A model generated the notes under the pieces. The model was given only the letters and a program-made list of their open reading frames with translations, was not told the origin of the DNA and did not search any database. Made by a program: the position numbers and the translations under genes. 25,838 bases of DNA from an uncultured Caldilineales bacterium (GTDB lineage: Bacteria > Chloroflexota > Anaerolineae > JAAEKA01): positions 1 through 25,838 of the forward strand of contig CALESQ010000068.1 in the NCBI GenBank assembly GCA_937907455.1. Reading direction: 5' to 3'. The number at the start of each line of letters is the position of its first letter. Within the stretch, counting starts at the first letter, position 1. Positions 13,979 through 21,918 of this stretch are shown here, one piece after another.

Positions 13979-14430
13979 CACCGACTTGTGAGGCGCGATT
14001 GCTCATACTGCGCGATAAACTGCTCTGGGTTGATCATGGCGACGGCTTCGCCAATGACATCCAGCGGCAGGTCTTCCAGGCGGCGGAAGCGCACGCATGA
14101 TTTGCCCATGTTTAGCTTTTTGCCAGCTTCAGCAAAGCGCTCGGCCAGCCACTCCTGCGGCATGGCTTCGTTGTACTGACACATCAGATACAGGGAATAG
14201 GCGTTTTTCTGCGCGGCCAGCCCAATGTAGCTTAACGGCTGCTTGTTATAGGTCTTGGGATAGCGCGCTAACGGCACTTCATAGCTGATCATGCCATAGC
14301 GCATTTGCTCTTCGTAACCTGCGGGCAGGTTTTGCAGGATCACTGTGCGCACCTGTTCGATTATTGCGCGACGTTCGGCGGGCAGCTCATCTAAATAGGC
14401 AGCTACCGTGGTTGCTTGACTGCTAGCCAT
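13978..14430 (-). CDS. DUF1801 (YdhG-like) protein
   Basis: The 150-residue protein resembles the DUF1801/YdhG family, small single-domain proteins of uncertain function; a Bacillus relative is reported as an intracellular iron chaperone. Family-like segments are VAAYLDELPAERRAIIEQVRTVI, QMRYGMISYEVP, PLSYIGLAAQKNAYSLYLM, and the C-terminal CVRFRRLEDLPLDVIGEAV. The ATG at 14430 is preferred to the one at 14436, because AAGGAG lies 7 nt before 14430 and only 1 nt before 14436. It lies 76 bp downstream of uvrA on the same strand and may share its transcript. Confidence 0.85.
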   Translation of the reverse strand: MASSQATTVAAYLDELPAERRAIIEQVRTVILQNLPAGYEEQMRYGMISYEVPLARYPKTYNKQPLSYIGLAAQKNAYSLYLMCQYNEAMPQEWLAERFAEAGKKLNMGKSCVRFRRLEDLPLDVIGEAVAMINPEQFIAQYEQSRLTSR

Positions 14431-14506
14431 GGGCATACTCCTTGAAATCGGCGGATGACGGGGTAAATCGGTTGAAGACGGTTGTGGAAAAACGGAAACC
14501 TGTTCA

Positions 14507-17473
14507 CTATTCGCCCGGTTGCCGTGCTTCGTGGCCGCTGAGCATGGGGCGCAGGAACTGGCCGGTATAGCTGCGCGCCACCTGCACCACCTGCTCTGGT
14601 GTGCCCTCGGCGATGATATGGCCGCCCTTGTCGCCGCCTTCCGGGCCGAGATCAATCAGCCAGTCAGCAGATTTGATGACATCCAGGTTATGTTCGATCA
14701 CCACCACGGTGTTGCCCTTGTCTACCAGGCTATGCAGCACCTTCAGCAGCTTTTGAATATCGGCAAAATGCAGGCCGGTGGTGGGTTCGTCGAGAATGTA
14801 GAGCGTTTTGCCGGTGGCTACGCGGCTCAGCTCTTTGCTCAGCTTGATGCGCTGGGCTTCGCCGCCGCTGAGGGTGGTGGCAGGCTGGCCCAGCTTGATG
14901 TAGCCCAGACCCACCTGCCACAGCGTGCGCAGTTTGTTGCGGATGGCGGGAATGCTGTCGAAAAAGTGCATCCCTTCCTCGACCGTCATGTCCAGCACGT
15001 CGGCAATGGTTTTGCCTTTGTAGCTGATCTCCAGCGCCTCACGGTTGTAGCGTTTGCCGTGACACACCTCGCAGGGCACGTAGACATCGGGTAAAAACTG
15101 CATTTCAATCTTGATGATGCCGTCGCCCTGGCAGGCTTCGCAACGCCCGCCCTTGACGTTGAAACTGAAACGGCCAGCCTTGTAACCGCGCACCTTGCTT
15201 TCCGGCAGCGTGGCGAACAGCTCACGAATCTGCGTGAACATGTTGGTGTAGGTGGCCGGGTTAGAGCGGGGGGTGCGGCCAATCGGCGTTTGATCAATGT
15301 CTACGATCTTGTCAATGAACTCCAGCCCGAGGAGAGCCTGATGCCGCCCTGGCCGATCCTTGGAGCGGTAGAGTTTCTGCGAGACGGCTTTGTAGAGGAT
15401 TTCGTTTACCAGGCTGGATTTGCCGGAGCCTGACACGCCGGTAACGCAGATCAGCTTGGCCAGCGGAAAGCGCACGTCTACGCGTTTGAGGTTGTTTTCT
15501 GCCGCGCGTTTCACCACCAGGTAATCGCCGTTGCCGGCGCGCCGTTGCTCGGGTACGGGAATGCTCAACTTGCCGCTGAGATACTGGCCGGTGAGCGATT
15601 CGGAACAGGCCAGCAGCTCATCCAGCGGGCCAGAGCAAATCACCTCGCCGCCATGCTGGCCTGCGCCCGGTCCCAGGTCTACAATCCAATCGGCCGCGCG
15701 CATGGTGTCTTCGTCGTGTTCCACCACCAGCACGGTGTTACCCAGATCGCGCAAGGTGAGCAACGTGTGCAGCAGGCGTTCGTTGTCGCGCTGATGCAGG
15801 CCGATACTCGGCTCGTCGAGGATGTACATCACGCCCATCAACTGCGAGCCGATCTGCGTAGCCAGGCGGATGCGCTGCGCCTCGCCGCCGCTGAGCGTGG
15901 CCGCCTGACGGTTCAGCGTGAGATAGTCCAACCCGACATCGTGCAGAAAGCCCAGGCGGGCGCGCAGCTCTTTCAACACCTGGCGGGCAATGGTTTGCTC
16001 GCGCTGGCTGAGCGGTGTAGCTGGCAGCGCGGCCGCATCGCCGTTGAGTGAGTCGGTAGCTTTGGCGCGTTCCTCGTCGTTTTGCAGCGTGGCCACCCAG
16101 CGCAACGCATCCGACACCGCCATACCGGTTACCTCGACGATGTTTTGGTCGGTGATGGTGACACCCAGCGCCTCTTTGCGCAGCCGCTTGCCTTCGCAGC
16201 TTGGGCAGGGCCGCGCCCCCAGAAAGCGTTCGTACTCCTGGCGCATATAGTCGCTGGTGGTTTCACGATAACGGCGCTCGGTGCCGGGGATCACACCTTC
16301 GTAGCCGGTTTCAAACTGGCGACGATGACCGGCCTGGTTGGTATAGGTCAGCATCACCTTGTCATCTTTGGGTGCGCCGCGCAGGACAATATCGCGCTGG
16401 CGCTGGCTCAACTCACCGAAGGGCACTTCGCTGTAGGGAATGGCATATTTGACGCAGACAGCCTGCAAAAGCTGCTGGCCGTAGCTGTTGTCCTGGTTTT
16501 TCTGGCCGGCCGCCCCCCAGCCGGGCACAAGAATCGCGCCGTTGTCCAGGCTGCGCTCGCTGTTCACCATCAATTCAGGGTCAAATTCCAGTTGTGTGCC
16601 CAGGCCGGTGCAGGTGGGGCAGGCGCCGTGCGGGCTGTTGAAGCTGAAGGTGCGCGGCTCGATTTCCGGCAGGCTGATGCCGCACTTCACGCAGGCAAAC
16701 TTTTCGCTGAAATAGCGATCGTGGCTGGGCGCATCGGCGTCGGTTACATCGCTCACCAGCAGCACGCCATCGCCCAGGCGCAGCGCGGTCTCCACCGAAT
16801 CGGCCAGGCGCGTGCTATCTACGCCGCCCTCGCCGTGGCGTACCACTACACGATCTACTACAGCCTCGATGGTGTGCATCTTGTAGCGGTCGAGCTGGAT
16901 GTCTTCATCCACCTCGTGTACCTCGCCGTTGACGCGCACGCGCACAAAGCCGGCCTTGCGCACATCATCGAACACGCCCTTGTGTTCGCCCTTGCGTGCA
17001 TTGATCAGCGGCGCCAGCAGCAGCAGGCGGCTGCCGTCGGGCATGCTCAAGATTGTATCCACCATCTGCTCCACGGTTTGCTGGCTGATGGGGGAGCCGC
17101 AGTTGGGGCAATGCGGCAGGCCCACGCGGGCATAGAGCAGACGCAGGTAGTCGTAGATCTCGGTCACCGTGCCTACGGTGGAGCGGGGGTTGCGGCTGGC
17201 CCCGCGCTGGTCAATCGAGATCGCCGGGCTGAGGCCCTCGATCTGGTCTACATCGGGCTTTTCCATCAGCCCAAGAAACTGGCGCGCGTAAGCCGACAGC
17301 GATTCGACATAACGGCGCTGGCCTTCGGCGTAGATGGTGTCGAAGGCCAGGCTGGACTTGCCCGAGCCCGACAGGCCGGTGATCACCACCAGCTTGTCGC
17401 GCGGGATGTCAAGGTCGATATTTTTGAGGTTGTGCTCGCGTGCGCCGCGAATCATCAGTTTGTCGTGTGCCAT
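14507..17473 (-). CDS. uvrA: Excinuclease ABC subunit UvrA
   Basis: The 988-residue UvrA is the damage-sensing ATPase of nucleotide excision repair and loads UvrB onto damaged DNA. It has two ABC modules. The first Walker A, GLSGSGKS, is at 33-40. The first signature, LSGGEAQRIRL, is near 528, with ILDEPSIGLH after it. The second Walker A, GVSGSGKSS, is near 678 and the second signature, LSGGEAQRIKL, near 866, with ILDEPTTGLH. Zinc-finger cysteines occur in the first module (CVKCG about 258, CPTC about 286) and the second (CEACQGDG about 778, CEVC about 803). Length is slightly above the typical 940-960. No UvrB or UvrC gene is nearby. The start MAHDKLMIRGAREHNLKNI is the standard N-terminus. 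Upstream lies a promoter with an embedded palindrome. Confidence 0.98.
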   Translation of the reverse strand: MAHDKLMIRGAREHNLKNIDLDIPRDKLVVITGLSGSGKSSLAFDTIYAEGQRRYVESLSAYARQFLGLMEKPDVDQIEGLSPAISIDQRGASRNPRSTVGTVTEIYDYLRLLYARVGLPHCPNCGSPISQQTVEQMVDTILSMPDGSRLLLLAPLINARKGEHKGVFDDVRKAGFVRVRVNGEVHEVDEDIQLDRYKMHTIEAVVDRVVVRHGEGGVDSTRLADSVETALRLGDGVLLVSDVTDADAPSHDRYFSEKFACVKCGISLPEIEPRTFSFNSPHGACPTCTGLGTQLEFDPELMVNSERSLDNGAILVPGWGAAGQKNQDNSYGQQLLQAVCVKYAIPYSEVPFGELSQRQRDIVLRGAPKDDKVMLTYTNQAGHRRQFETGYEGVIPGTERRYRETTSDYMRQEYERFLGARPCPSCEGKRLRKEALGVTITDQNIVEVTGMAVSDALRWVATLQNDEERAKATDSLNGDAAALPATPLSQREQTIARQVLKELRARLGFLHDVGLDYLTLNRQAATLSGGEAQRIRLATQIGSQLMGVMYILDEPSIGLHQRDNERLLHTLLTLRDLGNTVLVVEHDEDTMRAADWIVDLGPGAGQHGGEVICSGPLDELLACSESLTGQYLSGKLSIPVPEQRRAGNGDYLVVKRAAENNLKRVDVRFPLAKLICVTGVSGSGKSSLVNEILYKAVSQKLYRSKDRPGRHQALLGLEFIDKIVDIDQTPIGRTPRSNPATYTNMFTQIRELFATLPESKVRGYKAGRFSFNVKGGRCEACQGDGIIKIEMQFLPDVYVPCEVCHGKRYNREALEISYKGKTIADVLDMTVEEGMHFFDSIPAIRNKLRTLWQVGLGYIKLGQPATTLSGGEAQRIKLSKELSRVATGKTLYILDEPTTGLHFADIQKLLKVLHSLVDKGNTVVVIEHNLDVIKSADWLIDLGPEGGDKGGHIIAEGTPEQVVQVARSYTGQFLRPMLSGHEARQPGE

Positions 17474-17522
17474 GGGGCCTCATACGTTGAGAAAGGGTAA
17501 GCGAAAAAGCATGCAGCTTGCT

Positions 17523-17551
17523 ATAATAGCACGAATGTGCTAAATGGGCAA
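17523..17551 (-). promoter_or_regulatory. uvrA promoter with palindromic operator
   Basis: TTGCCC (17551-17546), a 17-nt spacer and TATTAT (17528-17523) lie on the minus strand. Within the spacer and touching the -10 is the perfect 6-4-6 palindrome TAGCAC-ATTC-GTGCTA (17542-17527). A repressor bound there would block RNA polymerase. The shape resembles a LexA box, fitting an SOS-controlled uvrA, but the half-site is not the Bacillus GAAC type. LexA is therefore inference. Confidence 0.6.
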
Positions 17552-17570
17552 ACTTTTGGTTGTGTACGGA

Positions 17571-17714
17571 TTTCGGTTGAAATGTGTTGTCACCGAATTC
17601 AATTCGGTGTCTCAGACCACAAAGCCCCTGCCGGGGCTTCCGGAAAGCGCCTAAAGGCGCTTCGATTTCTTAACCGGAACCACGGATTGCCCGGCTCCTG
17701 CAATTCAACCGAAA
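17571..17714. repeat. Large nested inverted-repeat element (structured DNA or RNA)
   Basis: Perfect 11-bp outer arms TTTCGGTTGAA (17571-17581) and TTCAACCGAAA (17704-17714) enclose three hairpins. These are CACCGAATT/AATTCGGTG (17591-17609), AAGCCCC/GGGGCTT (17622-17639) and AAGCGCCT/AGGCGCTT (17645-17662), plus a CCGG...CCGG pairing around the third. The layout resembles a multi-branched folded RNA. No protein-coding frame or T-run terminator explains it. The class is not recognised. Confidence 0.65.
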
Positions 17715-17768
17715 GTTGCACGCTACCAAACTTTTCGTCACAAAGGCACGATGCGCCGGAAAACAAAG

Positions 17769-17795
17769 ATCGGTTGCCACCTGTGCAACCGATCC
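17769..17795. other. Perfect 10-bp hairpin
   Basis: GATCGGTTGC (17769-17778) and GCAACCGATC (17786-17795) enclose a 7-nt loop. No T-run follows on either strand. With the element before it, it fills much of the 564-bp gap between uvrA and the lipoprotein gene. The rest of the gap (about 17800-17956) shows nothing I recognise. Confidence 0.6.
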
Positions 17796-17956
17796 AGCAT
17801 ACCCGAAATTTGCCGGTACGTCTGTCTGCTTGCTGCCAATCAAGCGTGGTCGCCGATGGTTAATTTTGCTCCTTGTTCCACACCAGGCGGGCATTGCAAT
17901 GGGCATACAGCGTTGCTTTCCTGTCCGTATTTCCTGCATGGACGGGAACAAATCCC

Positions 17957-17986
17957 TTGATTTTGGGATAGCGCACATGATACACT
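17957..17986 (+). promoter_or_regulatory. Lipoprotein gene promoter
   Basis: TTGATT (17957-17962), an 18-nt spacer and TACACT (17981-17986) with an extended -10 TGA immediately before it. The predicted leader is about 45 nt, ending in ACAAGGAG before the ATG at 18038. Confidence 0.55.
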
Positions 17987-18037
17987 ACGGTTGCTTGATC
18001 AAGTACTGTACAATTAACCTACAAGGAGACTGATCGT

Positions 18038-18970
18038 ATGAACACCTATTCGCGTTTTGGTATCCGCCAAGCCGTTATCGGCGGCTTGCTGAGCTTGACA
18101 CTCTTTTTGCTGGCGGCCTGTCAACCTGCCGCCACCCCTGCGTCACCCACCGCAACGCCTGCGCCGACGGCAACGCCGGTTCCTGCCGCGCAAATTCCTG
18201 AAGCCACCATTACGCTCAATGCCGAGGGCTTCGTCATTTCCGAGAACTTCCCCGGTGGCATTGTGCGGGTGACCTTTGAGAATCAAACTGACAAGGATAT
18301 GGATGTTTCGTTGGCTCGCGTGTTGCCCGGCGCAGACACGGATGAAATCATTGCCCTGGCTCCCGATCCGGAAGCAACCATTCCCTTGATGCAGATGATC
18401 AGCTTTATGCCGAGTTTTAACCCCTTACCAGCGGGTGGCTCTGCCGAGGCTATTATTGACTTCAGAACCGGTGAGTTTGTGACCGATGCGGTTCAACACA
18501 GCGACGGGCCGCCTATTGTTGGTGCGCAGCACTTCAATGCCGTCTTTCAGGCTACTGAGCTGGTGGGAACCGTGGAACCCCAGGCGGATGTGCGGGTGGA
18601 CATGGCGAACTTCGCTTTTGCCATGCCTGACAGCGTGCAGGCACGGAAGCAGCTTTGGGAGGTCAGCAACAGCGGCGATCAGTGGCACATGCTGCTGCTG
18701 ATTACTCTGAGCGAAGGGGCGACGGTGGAGCAGGCGATGGCTTTTTTCCACGAAGCACAGCCCTCCGGCCCACCGCCTTTTACGATGGTTGAGGGTGCCG
18801 GTGTGCCCCCCATCGGCCCGGGTGAACGGGCCTGGATAGAGGTAGACTTAGCCCCCGGCACCTATACGGTTATCTGCCCGCTGCCGGATGTGGCAGCGAT
18901 GATGCAGGGCGAAATGCCCATGAGCCACGCCGATCACGGTATGCACCGCACGCTGACAGTGACGGAATAA
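18038..18970 (+). CDS. Putative cupredoxin-like lipoprotein
   Basis: The 310-residue protein starts with a lipoprotein signal peptide (lipobox LLAAC, C28 lipidated). A Thr/Pro/Ala linker typical of exported proteins in this phylum runs from about 30 to 50. Two beta-rich repeats follow: ITLNAEGFVISENFPGGIVRVTFENQ (from 57) and VRVDMANFAFAMPDSVQARKQLWEVSNSG (from about 188). Both have the look of the cupredoxin-like strand pattern, and the second ends in GTYTVICPLPD...GMHRTL near the C-terminus. A complete copper site (His-Cys-His-Met) is not certain: C, H and M are present in the last segment (VICPLPD, then HADHGMH) but in unusual order. Exported surface protein of unknown substrate. The ATG has AAGGAG upstream. 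Confidence 0.75.
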   Translation: MNTYSRFGIRQAVIGGLLSLTLFLLAACQPAATPASPTATPAPTATPVPAAQIPEATITLNAEGFVISENFPGGIVRVTFENQTDKDMDVSLARVLPGADTDEIIALAPDPEATIPLMQMISFMPSFNPLPAGGSAEAIIDFRTGEFVTDAVQHSDGPPIVGAQHFNAVFQATELVGTVEPQADVRVDMANFAFAMPDSVQARKQLWEVSNSGDQWHMLLLITLSEGATVEQAMAFFHEAQPSGPPPFTMVEGAGVPPIGPGERAWIEVDLAPGTYTVICPLPDVAAMMQGEMPMSHADHGMHRTLTVTE

Positions 18971-18983
18971 ATGAACGAAACCC

Positions 18984-19038
18984 GCTATGGCCGACACCGG
19001 TAAATCTGCACAGCTTTTTATCGAATGTCGGTCATAGC
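18984..19038. other. Long-stem inverted repeat after the lipoprotein gene
   Basis: GCTATGGCCGACA (18984-18996) pairs with TGTCGGTCATAGC (19026-19038) over 13 bp with one G-U wobble and a 29-nt loop, 14 bp after the lipoprotein stop. It may stabilise the 3' end of the message. No T-run follows the right arm. Confidence 0.5.
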
Positions 19039-19090
19039 GTATGTATGATGAATGTTTCTGGGCCGAATATTCACTAGCAGCCAGGTATCT

Positions 19091-19107
19091 GCCTGATGCA
19101 GGCTTTT
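19091..19107 (+). terminator. Weak terminator candidate
   Basis: GCCTG (19091-19095) and CAGGC (19099-19103) form a short stem with an ATG loop, followed by TTTT. It would end the lipoprotein transcript before the kinase promoter, but the stem is short. Confidence 0.3.
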
Positions 19108-19160
19108 GAGAAAGCAGCCAGATAATCTGCCGGCACTTGCGTCGGTTGCGTGAAATCCGA

Positions 19161-19188
19161 TTGACCATTTGCCGGTTTTAGCTATGAT
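19161..19188 (+). promoter_or_regulatory. Kinase operon promoter giving a leaderless mRNA
   Basis: TTGACC (19161-19166), a 16-nt spacer and TATGAT (19183-19188). The ATG of the kinase gene begins at 19195, the position expected for the first transcribed base. No Shine-Dalgarno is present before it. Confidence 0.6.
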
Positions 19189-19194
19189 GGCTTC

Positions 19195-21360
19195 ATGAAC
19201 CCGCTCCCTGTGCCTGAGCAACCGTTACCAACCGCAACCAATCGCTTTATTCTGCGCCGCTATGCAGCCAGACTGCTTTGGCTTGGCTGGCTGCTGGCGG
19301 TGACAATAAGCATTGGCTTGACTATCTTCGGCATTCCTGCACGCTATCGCGAGATCGTTGCCGTCACCGGCCAGCCGTTCATGCCGCAGGTGATCCCCGT
19401 CAGCCTGATGCTGGGGGTCAACATTCTGCTGGTCATGCTCTATACCATCGCCGGGCTGTGGATTGTGCGGCTCAGGGGGCGCACACCGATGGCGCTCTTC
19501 CTGGCGCTAACCCTGATCACTGTGGCTGGCAGCGAAACCGGCATCACCGGCACGCTGGTCAGCCCAATCTATGGCGTCGAGTGGCCCTGGCTGCACTGGC
19601 TGGTGCTGACGCAGGGAGCCATCGCTATGTGCGGGGCACTGCTGCTGCTCTTTCTCTTTCCCAGTGGCCGCTTTGTGCCTGGCTGGACGCAATGGCTGGC
19701 GCTGGCCTGGGTTGTCTTGATGCTGACCTGGCTATTGGTTCCCGCGCTGCCCTTTAACCCGCTCAATGGGCCAGTATGGCGGGCCACGCCGCTGGCATCG
19801 TTTGTGGTGGGCTGTAGCTGGTTCGCCACCGGTATAGGGGCGCAGGTGTACCGCTATCGCCATGTCTCCACGCTGGTGGAGCGTCAACAGATCAAGTGGA
19901 CGCTGTTTGGTCTGGCTTCGGCGGTGGTTGGCGGCGTTCTCTATTACGGCATTCTGGCGTTGGCGCAGGATGGCCGTTGGGGGGCTGCCTGGCCTTTCTT
20001 TCTCTATACCACAGCACGGCCGCTCATTCAGGCGCTGTTCATGGCGCTGCTGCCCGTTAGCCTGGTTGTTGCCATCATGCGCTATCGTCTCTTTGATATT
20101 GATCTGATCCTGAACCGCACGCTGGTCTACGGCGCGCTGACCGGGCTGGTGATTGGCCTTTATGTGGTGGTGGTGGGCGGCTTGAGCGCCCTGTTTCACG
20201 GCGGTGACTGGTTTTTCTCGTTGATAGCCACCGGTCTGGTCGCTGTGGTTTTCAATCCGCTGCGCGAGCGGCTGCAACGAGCGGCCAATCGCCTGCTCTA
20301 CGGCGAGCGCGATGATCCCTATCTGGTGCTTTCCCGCCTGGGGCAGCGGCTGGCTGCAACGACAACGCCCGAAGCCACCCTGAACGGTGTGGTGGAAACG
20401 GTGGTGCAGGCGCTGAAATTGCCCTACGCGGCTGTGACGCTGGATCAGCACGGTCAAACCGAGCTGGCTGCAGAATATCCGCTGCGCAGCGCAGACCAGC
20501 CCTCTGCTGTCGCATGGGATCTACTACGACTGCCGCTGACCTATCAGGGCCAGCCCGTAGGCCAAATGCTGCTGGCTGCGCGTGCCGCAGACGCGCCCCT
20601 CAGCAGCGCTGACCTGCGCTTGCTGAACGACATTGCTCGTCAGGCCGGTGTAGCAGCTCACGCCGTGCAGTTGCAGGGAAACTTGCAACGCACAGCGGCA
20701 GCACTGCAACAGGCCCGCGAGCATCTGGTTACTGCGCGCGAGGAAGAGCGTCGCCGTCTGCGTCGCGACCTGCACGATGGCCTGGGACCAACGCTGGCGC
20801 GCTTTGTCATGCAGGTAGAGCAGGCGCGGGAAGCGCTGCCGCCGCAGGCCGACGCCAGCGACGCCATCCTGCGTCCGCTGACCGGCGAGGCGCAAAGCGC
20901 CATTGCCGACATTCGTCGTCTGGTTTACGAGTTGCGCCCGCCCGATTTGGATGAATATGGCCTGGTTTCGGCGCTGCGTGAGTATCTTCATCACAGGCAA
21001 ACTAAATCTACCACCATTCTTTTCACAGCGCCGGAGCAACTACCGATGCTGCCTGCCGCCGTAGAAGTGGCTGCTTATCGCATTGTGCAGGAGGCAGCCA
21101 ACAATGTGCTGAAACATGCCCAGGCCAGCGAGATGGCCGTGAACCTGACCCTGACCAGCGACCTGCCTAATTCGCTGGCCTTGCAGATCGAAATCAGCGA
21201 TAACGGCGTTGGCTTGGCGGCGAACCATCCTGTAGGTGTCGGCCTGCACTCCATGCGTGAACGGGCCGAGGAGTTGGGTGGTCACTGGAAGATCACCGCA
21301 CGCGCCGACGGCGGAACTCTGGTGCGCGCTGCCTTGCCCTTGCCTGAGCTGAAACGTTAG
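19195..21360 (+). CDS. Membrane sensor histidine kinase with GAF and HisKA_3 domains
   Basis: The 721-residue kinase passes a signal to a NarL-type regulator by phosphotransfer. Several membrane helices fill residues 27-355 in the arrangement frequent in Chloroflexota kinases, including MRYRLFDIDLILNRTLVYG (295-313). A GAF-like domain covers about 373-495. A short coiled coil leads to HisKA_3, LRRDLHDGLGPTLARF (522-537), phosphoacceptor H527. HATPase_c follows with the N box QEAANNVLKHA (632-642), G1 DNGVG (669-673) and G2 GVGLHSM (681-687). All catalytic motifs are intact. First gene of the operon with the acetyltransferase and response regulator at 21385-22559. The signal sensed is unknown. 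Confidence 0.94.
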   Translation: MNPLPVPEQPLPTATNRFILRRYAARLLWLGWLLAVTISIGLTIFGIPARYREIVAVTGQPFMPQVIPVSLMLGVNILLVMLYTIAGLWIVRLRGRTPMALFLALTLITVAGSETGITGTLVSPIYGVEWPWLHWLVLTQGAIAMCGALLLLFLFPSGRFVPGWTQWLALAWVVLMLTWLLVPALPFNPLNGPVWRATPLASFVVGCSWFATGIGAQVYRYRHVSTLVERQQIKWTLFGLASAVVGGVLYYGILALAQDGRWGAAWPFFLYTTARPLIQALFMALLPVSLVVAIMRYRLFDIDLILNRTLVYGALTGLVIGLYVVVVGGLSALFHGGDWFFSLIATGLVAVVFNPLRERLQRAANRLLYGERDDPYLVLSRLGQRLAATTTPEATLNGVVETVVQALKLPYAAVTLDQHGQTELAAEYPLRSADQPSAVAWDLLRLPLTYQGQPVGQMLLAARAADAPLSSADLRLLNDIARQAGVAAHAVQLQGNLQRTAAALQQAREHLVTAREEERRRLRRDLHDGLGPTLARFVMQVEQAREALPPQADASDAILRPLTGEAQSAIADIRRLVYELRPPDLDEYGLVSALREYLHHRQTKSTTILFTAPEQLPMLPAAVEVAAYRIVQEAANNVLKHAQASEMAVNLTLTSDLPNSLALQIEISDNGVGLAANHPVGVGLHSMRERAEELGGHWKITARADGGTLVRAALPLPELKR

Positions 21361-21384
21361 CCGGCTATGCCGAAGGAGACCCTA

Positions 21385-21918
21385 ATGATTATTCTCGAAA
21401 CCGAACGCTTGTTGTTACGCCATCCCTACCTCAGCGATGTGGACGCTTTTTTTGCTTTGTATCGCGACCCCGAAATGCGCCGATATTTTCCTGATGGTGT
21501 GTTGACCTACGAAGAGACCAAAGAGGAGGTGGAATGGTTTATGAACGGCCATCCCCGTCACCCTGAACTGGGCTTGTGGGCGACTGTGCTCAAGGCGGAG
21601 GAGCGTTTTATTGGCCGCTGTGGTTTGCTGCCCTGGACTATTGACGGGCAAAACGAAGTGGAAATAGCGTTTATGATAGACAAAGCCTATTGGCGGCAGG
21701 GGCTGGGCAGTGAAGCTGCGGCGGCTATCCGCGACTATGGCTTTCACACCCTCAAGCTGCCGCGCCTGGTTTGCCTCATTGACGAAAACAACCAGGCCTC
21801 CATCAACACGGCCTGTAAAATCGGCATGGCATTTGAAAAAGTAGGAGAAGATGAGTTCGGCCCCTTTCTGCTTTATGCCATGTCCAACCCGAGCGCTAGC
21901 GAGCAGCCGTTGCCATGA
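21385..21918 (+). CDS. GNAT acetyltransferase (RimJ/RimL-type)
   Basis: The 177-residue GNAT protein transfers acetyl groups from acetyl-CoA to amines. It begins MIILETERLLLRHPYLSDVDA, typical of the RimJ/RimL subfamily. The acetyl-CoA loop is RQGLGSE in VEIAFMIDKAYWRQGLGSEA (about residues 92-111), followed by CLIDENNQASINTACKIGM, the usual segment after the fold's pyrophosphate-binding part. The ATG at 21385 is preferred, with AAGGAG 8 nt upstream; the ATG at 21367 lies before that site. It overlaps the next gene's start (ATGA), so translation is coupled. A two-component operon with a GNAT gene in between is unusual, and the target is unknown. Confidence 0.9.
   Translation: MIILETERLLLRHPYLSDVDAFFALYRDPEMRRYFPDGVLTYEETKEEVEWFMNGHPRHPELGLWATVLKAEERFIGRCGLLPWTIDGQNEVEIAFMIDKAYWRQGLGSEAAAAIRDYGFHTLKLPRLVCLIDENNQASINTACKIGMAFEKVGEDEFGPFLLYAMSNPSASEQPLP

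Noticed and set aside
14519..15094. Plus-strand frame opposite the uvrA C-terminus
   Set aside because: Antisense to conserved ABC signature motifs, no recognisable domain.
16082..17500. A 472-codon plus-strand frame opposite uvrA
   Set aside because: It is antisense to the conserved first half of uvrA, matches no family, and has the composition of a shadow frame.
17537..18033. Short overlapping plus- and minus-strand frames in the uvrA-lipoprotein gap
   Set aside because: They cross the inverted-repeat element and the lipoprotein promoter, lack Shine-Dalgarno sites and match nothing. The region is better described as non-coding.
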